Shown piece by piece: positions 11,009-21,941 of a DNA stretch of 64,000 nucleotides. How positions within the stretch are numbered: position 1 is the stretch's first letter; every line of letters starts with the position of its first letter. A model generated the notes under the pieces. The model ran no database searches. It had not been told where the DNA came from and saw only the letters and a list, made by a program, of their open reading frames with translations. The position numbers and the translations under genes are program-made. The DNA comes from Exophiala sp. HKRS030 (lineage: Eukaryota; Ascomycota; Eurotiomycetes; Chaetothyriales; Herpotrichiellaceae): positions 5,828,001-5,892,000 of the forward strand of contig JAHWDD010000001.1 of NCBI GenBank assembly GCA_023897205.1. The letters are read 5' to 3'.

Positions 11009-11886
11009 GTCCTGCTTGGTACGTCAGGGTGTCGGTGGTGATGGTACAGACCTCTCTCCATTCGTGTGGGCTGAACCAGGTTTTCAAGTTCGGCTTTAGA
11101 GCTGACATTTGGCAAGGTGAGGTTAATTGACTACATAGCCAAATAACGATCCCATTACAGCAAGCAACGCCATTTTGAAGGATACAAAAGAGCAAAAAAG
11201 GTCTGTGCAAACTGTGACTAAAGCTCCGAAGGTTAGTGGAGATTTTCAAAATACCCCTCGGGTAATGCTCGTGGTCTCGAGCAACCTGAAACTGAACCTC
11301 CTCGCCAACAGCTTTTGACCGCGGAGAAGCTCGACCAAAGTGCGTTCAATGATGTCCTAGCGTTAGTATGACAAAACAAGTCCTCGTTTGCACTCAAATC
11401 TTAGATCACTTGACATTGCCATGTATGTCCATCGGCCGCTATTAGACGGGTTGCAACCACTAGACAATTTGATTGTCAGGGGTCCAAGATGATGTATTGT
11501 CGAGTCTGGTCTCGATGAATAGGATGCTACCCTCTATCAATACTCATGAGAGGCCGGATTGTTTGAATACGAAGACCGTTCACGCACGTGCCCACTAGCA
11601 AGACAGAAACGTGAATCCAACCGCGGCCGACGAGAGCATCCCCTACGCGTGCGGTTTGGGAACGATTCGCTTCAGGGAAGGAAAAATTATTAGGAATCGC
11701 CTGGCCTACTGGCTCACGGATACAAAAGACGTGGATAGTCTACACCAAACTTTCGACATCATTCAAAGTTCTCTACTTCCCTCTCCAATGACGCCCGTGA
11801 CCCTCTTCCACTCCCCGCCCACGCAGATGGTCAGAGACAGCAGTGCAAGTCGGCTTTGGACCGATTGTCCAGACAACGCATGCTGA
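11009..11886. other. Intergenic region containing one copy of a dispersed repeat
   Basis: An 878-bp stretch between two transport genes with no supported gene. Positions 11291-11459 match a second site near 31.9 kb and are listed separately. The remainder shows nothing recognisable. Confidence 0.6.
11291..11459. repeat. Dispersed degenerate repeat, copy A
   Basis: About 170 bp resembling 31919-32088 in the same orientation. Shared blocks include CCGCGGAGAAGCTCGACCAA, GACAAAACAAG, CCTCGTTTGCAC and GTCCATCGGC. Most differences are C/T or G/A exchanges, the pattern left by repeat-induced point mutation. Probably a fragment of an old mobile element; no termini or coding part are visible. Confidence 0.75.
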
Positions 11887-13682
11887 CTACTCCCCTTTGA
11901 CGATTTCCTCATGGTGTTCGACTTCAGAGGCGCGCTCTTTAGGTCGATGTGGATCTCTATCCAAGTCTTCAATATCATGGGTCACGCTTCTGATCATGTC
12001 ACCCTTGCTGTCATAGTGCATTTCCATGGTGAAGGACAACTTGACGGCTTGACGAAGGTTCTTGGAATCACGGAAGATAAGGTCCACTTCCTCCAATGAA
12101 CGACCTTTGGTTTCTGGGTAGCAAAAGTACATGATCGGCAACGCGGCACTGTTGAAGACGGCGAAGATGAGATAAGTGCGCCATCCGATGTTGTTAAAAG
12201 CGACAGGTGTGATCATGACGACCATAAAGTTGCAAATCCAATTTGCTGAGGTCGAGAGCGCGTTGGCCGGAGCGCGGATTCGCAGTGGCGTGATTTCTGC
12301 CGGATACAGCCACGAAACTTGCGCGTATCCGATGCCAAAGAAGGTGTTGAAAACGAACAGGAAGGCAGCAGCAACGATGCCAGGGCCCCGGCCGCCGATG
12401 CTGTTCATGATTGCGAGTATGACCATAGCGAATGCTTGTCCGGACGACACAGTCATGAGCACTTTCCGTCTACCGAAATACTTGACGAATGGAATTGAGA
12501 AGAGTGATGCCAGGAAGTATTGAGTGCCATTACCAGCAGCAAGAAGTCTTGAGACCCCTGGAGACAGCCCGATTTCGTTCTGATAGATCACCGCCGCATA
12601 ATATGTGATGATGTTAATACCAGTCAGCTGGGAAAGGATCTGGATGCTGACTCCAAGAATCATGCGAGTACGGTTCTTGAGAGACCCTTGGATGAACATG
12701 TTATTGAGACTTCCTTTCGCGTCGACTGAGTGAACGGCTCGAATTGCTTGAAGTTGATCAGCCACGACTGGATCTTGTTCGGGCAGATCGTACAGGGCGC
12801 TGATGACTTGGGCAGCTTCCTCGACCCTATCTTTGTGGACGAGCCACCTCGGCGATTCTGGCATGACAAGAACCATGACTAGAACGATCAGGGCGAAAAT
12901 GATCTGGAAAGCGACGGGGAATCGCCACGCGACTGAGCTTGTCTTGACAAACGAGAATCCGTAATCGATCCAGTAGCTAAGACAAACGCCTGCAATGACC
13001 ATTGATGTTCCGAAAGCGACCACGGGCCCTCTTTGGTGGGGTTTGGTAGTTTCGGATTGCCAAACAGGAACAGTCGAGCTGTCGGATGGACTGATTAGCA
13101 TGAAGAAGCAAATGAATGACAGAAAAGGGGCGTACGTACGTGTTGATGCCAGTGCCGAAACCACAGACAACGCGTCCGACAATGAACTGGGGCAGTCCAA
13201 ACGATGCGAATTGGAGGATAGCGCCGATGATGACGAACGTACAGCCTATGAAGATAGTTCGACGACGTCCAAAGACCTGGCCATACCGCATGGCGGTAAG
13301 GGCGCCCACAAAACAACCCAAATTATAGGAGGATATTGAAACGCCTGTCCACATCAGTCTTCATTGACTGACGCTTGACGGCATAGAGGTCGGGAGGAGT
13401 ACCTTGGATTGTCGACACATGACTATTCTCGGCAGGCGACCTGAGAGCATTACACTCCTTTGTAGTGCAAATCTCAGGGAACACATTGGTGAAGGATGGT
13501 AGCGTGAGGAGCCCACCCATGACACCCTGGTCGTAACCGAACAATCTGTGATGTACCTGTTAGCAGGTGCTCTCACAAATTCTAGCTCAAGGCCCAACGT
13601 ACAAGAATTCGGTGCCGGCTACAATCATCAGAACTGTGTTGAGGCGAGCGCCTCTAAGGCCAAGAAATGGTGATCTTGCCAT
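11887..13682 (-). CDS. MFS sugar transporter (sugar porter family)
   Basis: A plasma-membrane hexose/polyol-type porter in four exons. Exon 1 (from 13682) reads MARSPFLGLRGARLNTVLM and joins to FGYDQGVMGGLLTLPSF (helix 1 motif), then VSISSYNLGCFVGAL with FGRRRTIFIG and the loop VVCGFGTGIN, then a 3' exon from WQSETTKPHQRGP. Sugar-porter signatures are complete: PESPRWL, QILSQLTGINIITYY, FGRRKVL and PETKGRSLEEVD. The C-terminal tail is acidic and hydrophilic (EVEHHEEIVKGE). It has the same architecture as the quinate permease near 49.5-51.2 kb but is a separate family member. It is divergent from a quinate/shikimate dehydrogenase-like gene, so a cyclitol or quinate-like substrate is possible but unproven. 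Confidence 0.88.
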
Positions 13683-14631
13683 GGCAAAAGTGCTGTGTAT
13701 GGTTTGTTTGCGGTGTTTTGGAATCTACCCTGTATCCCAGGGCGAAAGTGATCAGAACTCTGAGGTGAGGTGGATCCATCTTCTTTATAGACGACAACAC
13801 TTGTTTGTGGTCTGCTAGAATACAAGAACAGCCCAGACTCTGAGGAAAGCCTCGGCATAATCCAGGCAAAAGATTGTTTTGACGCTTTCCTTGACCGAGA
13901 CTGTCAAGTCGTATCGCAAATACCCCGGGATCCTCCAGATCTCCAGCCAAGCGGAGACGTATGACATGAACCCCGGATCGTGTGGTGAGGGAATTCGGCT
14001 AAAACCATTTTGCGTTGTTCCGAGCTCATGGGTGAAGATCCCCCTGAGTTGGAGGCTGGAGCTGGGCACCACGCGGCCTTGCTATGGTGCCATATCTGGT
14101 AGCATCTTGGTGACACTATACAACAGACTCTCATGAGATGATACTCATAGAAGTCTATCGTCTGGGGGATCGCTTCCTGTAACACTGGACTCGAAGGCTT
14201 AATATGGAGGAAAACACTGATGTCGTGGCTTCTCCTTCAAAGGCATCAGGTATGTTAACCCTAAATCTGGATTTCTAGCCGTACCATAACGCACGGAGGA
14301 ATGTGGTCCATGAATTTTTCCAAAATCTGCTCTCATGACTGCTCTCACCAACCAGCATGGCGCCCGGGTGAAGCAGCGTAGTCAGGTGTGCTCCACTACG
14401 CGTGCTGACGATGCATCTGAAGATTCAAAGAACTTACCCGAGAAAAGTAGGCCGGCTCAAGTCTAGATGAGACGCCTCTAGAGAGCGGCATATGGTATTG
14501 ATTTATGCTGCTCTTTATAGTCTGCGCAGAGATAGCTAGGAACCCTCATCTAGGACATATGCAGTCATCAAAGCCCCTTTTTCGCGACCAACAACTAACA
14601 TTGAAAAAGGTTGCCCATCGCTACAATAACC
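13683..14631. other. Long divergent intergenic region
   Basis: A 949-bp region between the divergent sugar porter and dehydrogenase-like genes, so it contains both promoters. Short reading frames exist on both strands, but none has a recognisable domain or splice support. Confidence 0.55.
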
Positions 14632-15549
14632 ATGGGCAGCGCGGGAAAGATGCTGTATATTGCCGGCGGCCCTGGAGGAAACTCGATCGGCCCAGCAATA
14701 CACACATATGTTGCTAACTCGTTGGGCCTAGACTGGGCCTGCGAATTTCTTCGTCTTTCCGACGTTCACGACGTAATTGAGCTTTTTCGTCGGTCTGACT
14801 TTGCCGGAGGCTTAGTGACCATGCCACACAAACGCACTATCATCCCTCTACTTGACTCGGTCGATGCTTACGTCAAAGAAATCGGAGCCTGCAATTTCGT
14901 GGTCCGCAGGCCCGATGGCCATCTGCATGGGAGCAATACCGACTGGTCTGGCATCAAGAGCGCCCTGGATGCGTGCAGATCCCCCTCGTTACCAGCTAGG
15001 GCTTATTCAGCCATGGTCTACGGAGCCGGTGGCGCCAGCAGGGCAGCGATTTATGCTTTAGTCGCCGGACTGAACTGCAAAGAGATATACATTGTCAATC
15101 GGGACGAGAAGGAAGTTGCAGAGTTGGTTGCGGATGTCAATACCTACACAACCACCAAGCCGAAGCTCACTCATATAATGAGCGTGACACAAGCTGAAGC
15201 AATGAAATGTCCGCAATATATCATCTCTACTGTGCCGGATTTCGAGCCACAATCATCCGAAGAAATCACTTGCTGCGAAATACTCCATCACTTTCTTGAA
15301 CGAGCTTGGAGTCAAGAACATGTTCTACTAGACATGTGCTACCACCCACCTCTAACTCGCAATCTCAAAGCTGGGGTCAATGCATCCTGGACGGTCATAC
15401 CGGGTTTTGCCGTTGTTGCACACCAATTCGCTCAGCAATGGGACCTTTGGACGGGACGCTCCATTAATACTGAGGCAGTCTTCAGCATGTGTGACAGATT
15501 GATTCAAGAGCGAGAGACGAAGATACCGCAGGAAGTGGTAACAGCTTAA
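14632..15549 (+). CDS. Quinate/shikimate dehydrogenase-like protein, paralog 1 (NAD-type)
   Basis: A 305-residue two-domain AroE-family dehydrogenase; members interconvert quinate or shikimate with their 3-keto forms. The start is the ATG at 14632 in an ACC-ATG-GG context; the frame is open seven codons upstream but without an ATG. Seen motifs: N-terminal substrate domain with GNSIGPAIH, catalytic Lys in VTMPHK (about residue 66), catalytic Asp in GSNTDWSG, and nucleotide loop VYGAGGASRAA followed by IVNRDEKE. The acidic residue after VNR suggests NAD rather than NADP. It closely resembles the quinate dehydrogenase at 46.9-47.8 kb (shared VPDFEPQSSEEI block), but the substrate loop differs (YIAGGPGGNSIG against YLVGIGVTHSIA). 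This suggests a changed substrate. Confidence 0.88.
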   Translation: MGSAGKMLYIAGGPGGNSIGPAIHTYVANSLGLDWACEFLRLSDVHDVIELFRRSDFAGGLVTMPHKRTIIPLLDSVDAYVKEIGACNFVVRRPDGHLHGSNTDWSGIKSALDACRSPSLPARAYSAMVYGAGGASRAAIYALVAGLNCKEIYIVNRDEKEVAELVADVNTYTTTKPKLTHIMSVTQAEAMKCPQYIISTVPDFEPQSSEEITCCEILHHFLERAWSQEHVLLDMCYHPPLTRNLKAGVNASWTVIPGFAVVAHQFAQQWDLWTGRSINTEAVFSMCDRLIQERETKIPQEVVTA

Positions 15550-15842
15550 TCTGGTCCCCTGGTATTCTGGCCTTTGAATCGATTCGGGACGGCATTTAAG
15601 AAGATAAAATCTAGAGTTTTAGATTGTTTCGTTAGTGTGGCAAAGAGGAATTTCCACGTACAATTCAGCTATCCCACTAGGTTCCCATATGAACAAAATG
15701 TTTATCCAGAATCAAATGAGTTGCACAAGAACTTAGCCGGCTCGAGCTGAACTACGGAAAACTGTCGAGAATGAGGAAACTATTACATTGCGTTCTATCG
15801 TGCTTCTCGCTTGACATCTAGTCTCATCAGAACAAAGTCAAT

Positions 15843-16290
15843 ATGGGCGTCTACCACATAGTACTATTCAAGTTACGGCCGCAATACGAGACGGAAGTAT
15901 TTGAGTACTGGAAATCGGAAGTGCACAAGTTGGTTGGCGTCGTGCCAGGTATACGAGTTTGCTAAATGCCATCATTATGTTCTGACACAAGATATGCAGG
16001 CTTGAGATACGTTGATGTAAGCAAACCACTGCCGGAGACGGCCGACCGTACGAGTGGTTACGACGTCTCTCTGGTTGCAGTGCTTGACGAGGCCAAGGAC
16101 GCCTTGGTCTACGCACATCATCCAGCTCATGAGAAGTAGGTTTACCCAAATGGCAACCTCCTCGTTGTAACAACAGTCACTCAATGACCTTGTCTGACTA
16201 ACACAAACTTGCAGGATCATAAAAGAGTGTCGGCCAAAGCTTTTCGAAGACTTGCTCATCTGTGACATGCCGTTCATGGATCGGTCTTGA
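15843..16290 (+). CDS. Small stress-responsive A/B-barrel (Dabb) domain protein
   Basis: A compact 105-residue protein found by joining three exons: 15843-15948, 16000-16135 and 16215-16290, with GT..AG introns of 51 and 79 nt. It begins MGVYHIVLFKLRP, the typical first strand of the dimeric alpha/beta-barrel Dabb family, continues LRYVDVSKPLP and SGYDVSLVAVLDEAKDALVYAHHPAHEK, and ends CDMPFMDRS. This fold occurs in plant stress proteins and in olivetolic-acid-cyclase-like enzymes; the biochemical role here is unknown. It lies 293 bp after the dehydrogenase paralog on the same strand and converges with the QutA-like gene. That position makes it a candidate accessory cyclase or isomerase of the pathway. 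Confidence 0.85.
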
Positions 16291-16514
16291 AGAAGAACAT
16301 TTACATATGAGCATGATCAGCGGGGTCGAATGCTCCCTTGACCTCATTGGAGTGATTTATGACGCCTGTGGCATGGTCGGCAGTTACGCTGGAGTGAGCA
16401 ATGACGGCGTGGGGGAGTGGATTCTCAGAAGGTATAACCTAAGGATCTTCCAAAGAGGTCATTATCAAGTCTGGGAATGCTTGTTAGCTCAGAAAACACC
16501 GTGCACCAAGGGAC

Positions 16515-18497
16515 TCACATTGAGCAATCATCTAACTCATCCATAAATTCGAGGAAGGGTGCATCTGCAGCGAAGACGTGGCTATCAATGAATGTTATAT
16601 CAGATTCTGGGCCCTTCTCGCGGATCGAGTTTCCGAGTTGGCCAACATTCGTGTTTAAAGTCGCAGTGTCCTGCTCTGAATGCTCCTGCACGGCTGTCAC
16701 AGAACTTCTAGGTTGTAAGTCGATTTGAGACGACCTTGTGCTAGGGAGAGGGCCGCCTAGCCCGGTATCCTGTCTCCAGGCATTGTTGGATTCGCTTGGA
16801 ACCACACTGGAGCAGTCATCAGCTAGCAACCTCGTGGAGAGTAAATATAATACAGGAAAGCTTTTGCGAAAGTGTTCGTCGCTTCTCAGGTGTTGGAGAG
16901 TAGGCTGCGAAAGTAAGGGATAGTCGATCCATTCTGACGTTCCGTCGCCTGCTTGTACCGGGGGATTGTCTGCCTCAGAACCCCTTTTCACCAAAACGCT
17001 GTACATGATACCCAACCCCATGAAGCTCGGTGGTAGAACAAGTAAATTAAGATCTTTATTTCCAAGAACTGTGGCCAGTCCGGTGCGTATCAAGTAATTT
17101 GAAAGATCATGCTTCCATTCATCGAGCTCGCATCTGTCCAGTTCCCACGGAAGGACCTTAGTATGTAAATTGCCGTTGACGAATCGCAATAGCTTTGTTT
17201 GTAGAATGAGCATGCCAACAGAGTGTGTCGGGATGTTTGTTGTCGTGTCTAAGAACATGTCTTGATCCTGTACAGTCCTCGGACGTTGCCAGGGTTGCCA
17301 TTCCTCAACCCCATTTTCGTCGAGCTGCAAATACCTGACCACTTCATTGTAATGTAGCAACGGAGTTGCTTGCCGACCAGCGGATGAGATCGTGACGACG
17401 ATGAAGCACACAAGCCATGCTCTGGCTACCGCGTCGTGCGATGCGGCGGTTTGCTGTTGCTCTGTGATCTCCCGCAACATTTGTACGGTGATATTCATCA
17501 GCCGCCACGCTGCTGTAGTAGCCCCTGAGCCGAGCCGAGTAAGTGCTAGCAACACTCCGCACTGTATGTGTCCAAGCTCTACTGGTCGATCCGAGTCCAG
17601 CGGCAACATTGAATAGGCTTGCGCATAGAAGTCGTCGGAGTGGAATTGAGCGTCCTGGCGTGCATGGTTGTCTGTGAGAAGATGACTGAGAGATGACGAG
17701 GAGTAGGCGTACACTGCCCACAGGGCTGCTCGATCGCCACAGTCTCGCAATGGAGAGCCCACAGAATACTGAAAAGCTGTTTTCAGCGTAACATGACGCT
17801 CAAGTATGGGGAGCCACGACTGTCCGCAGCGGAAGAACAGCTGCAGGAGCTGAGGGGCATAAACTGGAGGCTGGATGCCAGAACCAGTTCCTTGCCACCG
17901 AAGTTCTGCACCTAGGGCCTTTGCTTGTGATTGAGCCTCTGGGGGAGTTGTAGCCTGCTGGAGTTGGCCCAGCCGGTGACGTTCGTTGCTGACGACTACC
18001 CAACATGGTTTGCTGTCAGAGCCAGATTGAAGCTCGTCTTGAATTCCTCCCTCGTCACCATCGGCATGCTGTTCGTCGTCATCATTGAGCAGGACATCAA
18101 TGTGTCGTGCTACATGGCTCTGCTTCCACTTATCAAGGAGCACAGAGGCAGGAGCGGTAGAGTCGGTGCGGTCAGAACTTGCAGTCAAGTCTTGTTTCGA
18201 AAGACGGCCGAGGAGCTCGTCCACAACTGACTCGACATTCCCAACTTCGCGGAATGTCAGACCCCAGAGCAGTTCCAGGACGCGCACATAGCCACAACGA
18301 AGACCCCGGCGCTTGAAGCGCGCTTCGTATGTACAACGCTTGTCTTGTTGTTTGCAGGTTGTGCACGTTGGCTGCTGACCGTCACAGCGCAACTTGGCGT
18401 AGCGGCAAGGAGCACACGCCCGAGAAATCCGCTGTCTCTTTCCTGCCCTTCTGCCACCATCTTCATCGGCTACGTTATTTGCTGCATCTGACTGCAT
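16515..18497 (-). CDS. QutA-like Zn2Cys6 transcriptional activator, copy 1
   Basis: A 660-residue intronless regulator of the quinate-activator family (QutA of Aspergillus, qa-1F of Neurospora). The zinc cluster near residues 20-55 reads KRQRISRACAPCRYAKLRCDG then CTTCKQQDKRCTY, followed by the family hallmark linker KRRGLRCGYVRVLELLWGL just after the cluster. The middle homology region includes PQLLQLFFRCGQSWLPILERH and WAVYAYSSSSLSHL. It is somewhat shorter than typical QutA (about 800). It is divergent from the QutR-like repressor across 425 bp. In the classical system the activator switches on quinate genes unless bound by the repressor. By analogy this copy should control the surrounding oxidoreductase genes. 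Confidence 0.9.
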   Translation of the reverse strand: MQSDAANNVADEDGGRRAGKRQRISRACAPCRYAKLRCDGQQPTCTTCKQQDKRCTYEARFKRRGLRCGYVRVLELLWGLTFREVGNVESVVDELLGRLSKQDLTASSDRTDSTAPASVLLDKWKQSHVARHIDVLLNDDDEQHADGDEGGIQDELQSGSDSKPCWVVVSNERHRLGQLQQATTPPEAQSQAKALGAELRWQGTGSGIQPPVYAPQLLQLFFRCGQSWLPILERHVTLKTAFQYSVGSPLRDCGDRAALWAVYAYSSSSLSHLLTDNHARQDAQFHSDDFYAQAYSMLPLDSDRPVELGHIQCGVLLALTRLGSGATTAAWRLMNITVQMLREITEQQQTAASHDAVARAWLVCFIVVTISSAGRQATPLLHYNEVVRYLQLDENGVEEWQPWQRPRTVQDQDMFLDTTTNIPTHSVGMLILQTKLLRFVNGNLHTKVLPWELDRCELDEWKHDLSNYLIRTGLATVLGNKDLNLLVLPPSFMGLGIMYSVLVKRGSEADNPPVQAGDGTSEWIDYPLLSQPTLQHLRSDEHFRKSFPVLYLLSTRLLADDCSSVVPSESNNAWRQDTGLGGPLPSTRSSQIDLQPRSSVTAVQEHSEQDTATLNTNVGQLGNSIREKGPESDITFIDSHVFAADAPFLEFMDELDDCSM

Positions 18498-18922
18498 GTC
18501 AATCCGTGAGCTGTGTGAATTCCTCCGGGGTTGCAGAATGTATGATTAAGACTGCAAGCGACAATAGTCTTTTCTGGGGCCAGCCTTAGAAGTCTTAGGG
18601 GCTTGCACCTTGTTCTCATCCCCTGATGCCCGGACCCCCATACCGAGGGGTAACGGTGCCGTAAACTATTGCCGGCGATTGGTGGCTCAAAGTACGGAGT
18701 ACCGAAAGGATCCGAAGGATCCTGCCTGAAGTCCGCGCCGAACGCCTCTAGCGAATGCCAGAGTGGATCGATTTCTTTCCCGAACCTTGGGGCGCAAGGG
18801 CTTCGGTGGTTAAGACTCGGGAATGACATTACCCGACGTTGAACGCACTCCGCAAATGGAGGATGCCTACGCCTTCCCTCGCCTTTTGCATGATACCCTC
18901 GATATCTGCCTGCGTACCAGCC
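18498..18922. promoter_or_regulatory. Shared bidirectional promoter of QutA-like 1 and QutR-like 1
   Basis: A 425-bp region between two divergent regulator genes. It contains CGG-N4-CCG at 18695-18704, the spacing style bound by zinc-cluster dimers. Immediately after it is an inverted repeat AGGATCC-GAA-GGATCCT at 18707-18723. Either could be an operator for autoregulation. No match to the full quinate-activator consensus was found here. Confidence 0.4.
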
Positions 18923-21483
18923 ATGAAGCGAAAGTTGACGGTGGAGGATGAACTGCTAACAGAGGGCGGCGTCGACATAACTTCCACCAGAGCAAATGGA
19001 CATGTCTCTTGTGCAGGATCAAGTCTGCCTTGGCCATGCCACCGTCGACACGATCAGGATGCATCGATCGTGTTTGTCGGTCCAAGGGCTACCGGAACTT
19101 CGAGTCTAGCCGTCATCGCAGGATCGATTCTGGGTTGGAAGATTATTGATTGTGATCGCGAATTCGAGAAGCTCACCGGCTCAACGAAACAGCAATATCG
19201 CATTCGCCATGGCGCTGAAAGCTATCGCCGGCGGAAGCTGGATGTTGTTGAGGAAGTGTTGGAGGCTAACACGAAACGGTGTGTCTTTGCTTGCGGAACC
19301 ATCACATCGTGGGAGGAAAATCGGTTCTCCCAAAGATACGCGCAGAAACATCCTATTGTGTATGTCATTCGGGAAAGGAAACTGATCCAGAACTATCTCG
19401 GACTGGCTGATGAAGGGGGTTGGAACAATGCTGTTGAGCATATGCACTTCTTCTTCCGTCAGCGAAGCAACTACGAGTTTTTCAATCTGGACGAAGCCGA
19501 AGAGCCACAATGGCAGACCACGCTCACGACTTTCCTGCAAACAAAGTCTCAGACTCTGTCGCAGGCTCCGCTGGTGTTGCGCAAAACTCGGGCACATGTC
19601 TCGATTTTACTGTGCAATATATTCGGACCAACGTTTCAGACCAAGCGCTACACAGACATTCAGAAGTCTTCAAAGCCCGGGCCTAGGCTTCGGCAGGGTT
19701 CGAATGTACTATTTATTGATCTCCGCGACATCAAGGGCAATAGTAAATACTTGAAGTCTCTCGACACCGGTCACGATGCGGTCCAACTAAATATCACTGG
19801 CCCCCTTCATGAGTGGCATTCAATCTTGTCGACAGACACGCTGGCCTGGGCTCTGGCTAGTGTCCGCCGACAGCTAGATATACCGGTAATCGTCAATGTA
19901 CTGACTTCGCCTGACTTGGGCACCTCACCCCCTAGCAACCAGCCGAAGGTGTACGAACTCCTTCTGCATTCGATACTACGACTTGCGCCGGAGTATCTCA
20001 CGGTTGACTTGCGCTCACCAGATCAAGTCATTAGCAAAATCGTGCAAACGAAAGGATTAACGCAGGTAATCGGCTATCTCCACGTTGCCCGATCTCTCGA
20101 ATCTTTTCAGCAGTCGGGTGACGTACTGTCGCTCTGCCGTCGGGCTCATGATCTGGGGTGTGATGTGGTCAACTTCTGTGGCTTTTCCACATCTCTCCAG
20201 GACAATTATGTTTGCCAACAAATATCACAGTCCATTTTAAAGCTGGGACTTTCTACCCCTACAATTGTCTTCAATGTTGGCCCCTTTGGCCGTCTTTCAC
20301 AAGTTGTCAACACTCTGATGACACCTGTTATACCTGATGGGGATGTTCAGGAACCAAGAGAAGGATCAATAGCAAAACTTGGGCTCGCTTCGGCTCGCCA
20401 GCTAAGGATAGCATGGCACATGCTGGTTCCTCCTAGAAGAAAGCAATACTATGTCTTTGGAGCCGAAGTCAAGCAAAGTCTTTCACCTTCCCTGCACAAC
20501 GCGGGCTTCAAATCATGTGGATTGCCCTTCACATATCAACATTATGAATCATCCGACCTCAGCAGCATCAAAGAAATCTCCTCACAAGGGTCCTTCGGAG
20601 GCGCGAGTATCAGTCTTCCATTCAAGTCTCAAGTTCTCACGTTGGTCACCAAGCAAAGTCCCGCGGTACAACTGATTGGAGCCGCAAATACGATTTTGCC
20701 TCTTTCCAATTACTCTGACAGCCTCAAACTTGGTCAAGACAATCTTGAAGATCTGGACGAACCAACCCTCCTTATGGCAGAGAACACAGATTGGATGGGT
20801 ATCTACGGCTGCATCGCCAAACACTGCACACCGGCGAACCACATCACGAAAGAGACTGCAGCCCTTGTCATGGGTGCAGGCGGCATAGCTAGAGCTGCCA
20901 TATACGCACTCGTGCAACTCGGGGTCGGGCATATCGTCATCTTGAACCGCACATATGAAAATGCGCTGCAGGTGAAAGAGCATTTCGAGCATACATGCGG
21001 TGATCTGCAGGATTCGGACGCTGAGGAAATATCTTCGGCGCAGGCAACCTACAAACCAGCCTTCTATGTCCTGAAGTCCTGTGACGAGCCTTGGCCGCTG
21101 CGTGCCCGCAAGCCCAGCGTCATTGTTTGCGCTATACCAGCAAGAGCCACAGAACCCGTTCCAGAATATCCTCCCGAGTTGCCACACGATTGGTTCAGTA
21201 ACCCTACAGGAGGGCTCATTGCAGATGTAAGTACAGTTACATGTCGAAGATTCGACGCCACTGACATGAGAAGTTGACCTGGAAGTGCCGAGCTACGAGT
21301 CTGGGTAAACAATTGCGGGAGAAGCCTCGCGGATGGGTCTGCATTGACCCTATTGAGATTCTGTACGAGCAAGGCTGTGCGCAGTTTGAGCTGTTCACAA
21401 AATGCAGGGCTCCCAGGAAAGCGATGCTTGATGCTTTCTTGTCGCAATATACAGTCACGCATGGGTCTGGCGGGGTCACATAA
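18923..21483 (+). CDS. QutR-like repressor, copy 1 (AROM-derived pseudoenzyme)
   Basis: An 837-residue relative of the quinate repressor (QutR/qa-1S), which evolved from the last three domains of the AROM protein. Two exons: 18923-21226 and 21274-21483. Domains in order: shikimate-kinase-like (about 40-220), type I dehydroquinase-like (about 260-490), shikimate-dehydrogenase-like (about 510-835, with SLSPSLHN, ISLPFK, ENTDWMG, VMGAGGIARAA). The kinase P-loop reads GPRATGTSS and lacks the lysine. The dehydroquinase Schiff-base lysine is replaced (CDVVNFC), so catalysis by those domains is unlikely. The frame is open 28 codons further upstream but from a TTG; the ATG giving MKRKLTVEDE matches the MKRK start of copy 2. 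It probably binds a pathway intermediate and silences the divergent activator. Confidence 0.92.
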
Positions 21484-21941
21484 AAAAGTGAATCCCTTCA
21501 TGCGACGACGGTTCATCTGTTGTCGGCCCGTATCCTTTATGACTGGATTCATTGTTATGTTTAGATGTAGCACTAGTCTAATACCGTATGACACGATTAA
21601 ACCTCAAACAGTACCCTGTCAGGTTAGATAGACGTGCACGCGGCAGCATCTTTTGCTAAAGGCTGTTTACGGTCCCTGTTCTAAAGTCGGTAACCTACCC
21701 ATGTGGACCCTGAGGAGGTGATGTTGGCCATTTCATGCACGGGTGAATTCACCGTGGCCTCTTCCACCATGCCAATTGAAGCTAGGAGTACTCAGGTTCT
21801 AGCTGCTCCTCCCTTTAATTACGGTGCCGGAACTTTTGGATACAGGATCAAAGCCAAATATTATACACAATACTAGTACACCGGTACAAGCTCAACCTTT
21901 AACTCAGCTCTCAGCCAGACCACAAACACACAAATTTGACC
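21484..21941. other. Intergenic between QutR-like 1 and SDR
   Basis: A 458-bp region holding the 3' end of one gene and the promoter of the next on the same strand. Nothing else is recognised. Confidence 0.5.

Noticed and set aside
13815..14185. Possible hypothetical gene in the divergent region
   Set aside because: Overlapping frames on both strands show no domain, no start context and no introns that join to conserved sequence.
18839..18922. 28-residue N-terminal extension of QutR-like copy 1
   Set aside because: It starts with TTG, and the internal ATG gives the same MKRK start as copy 2.
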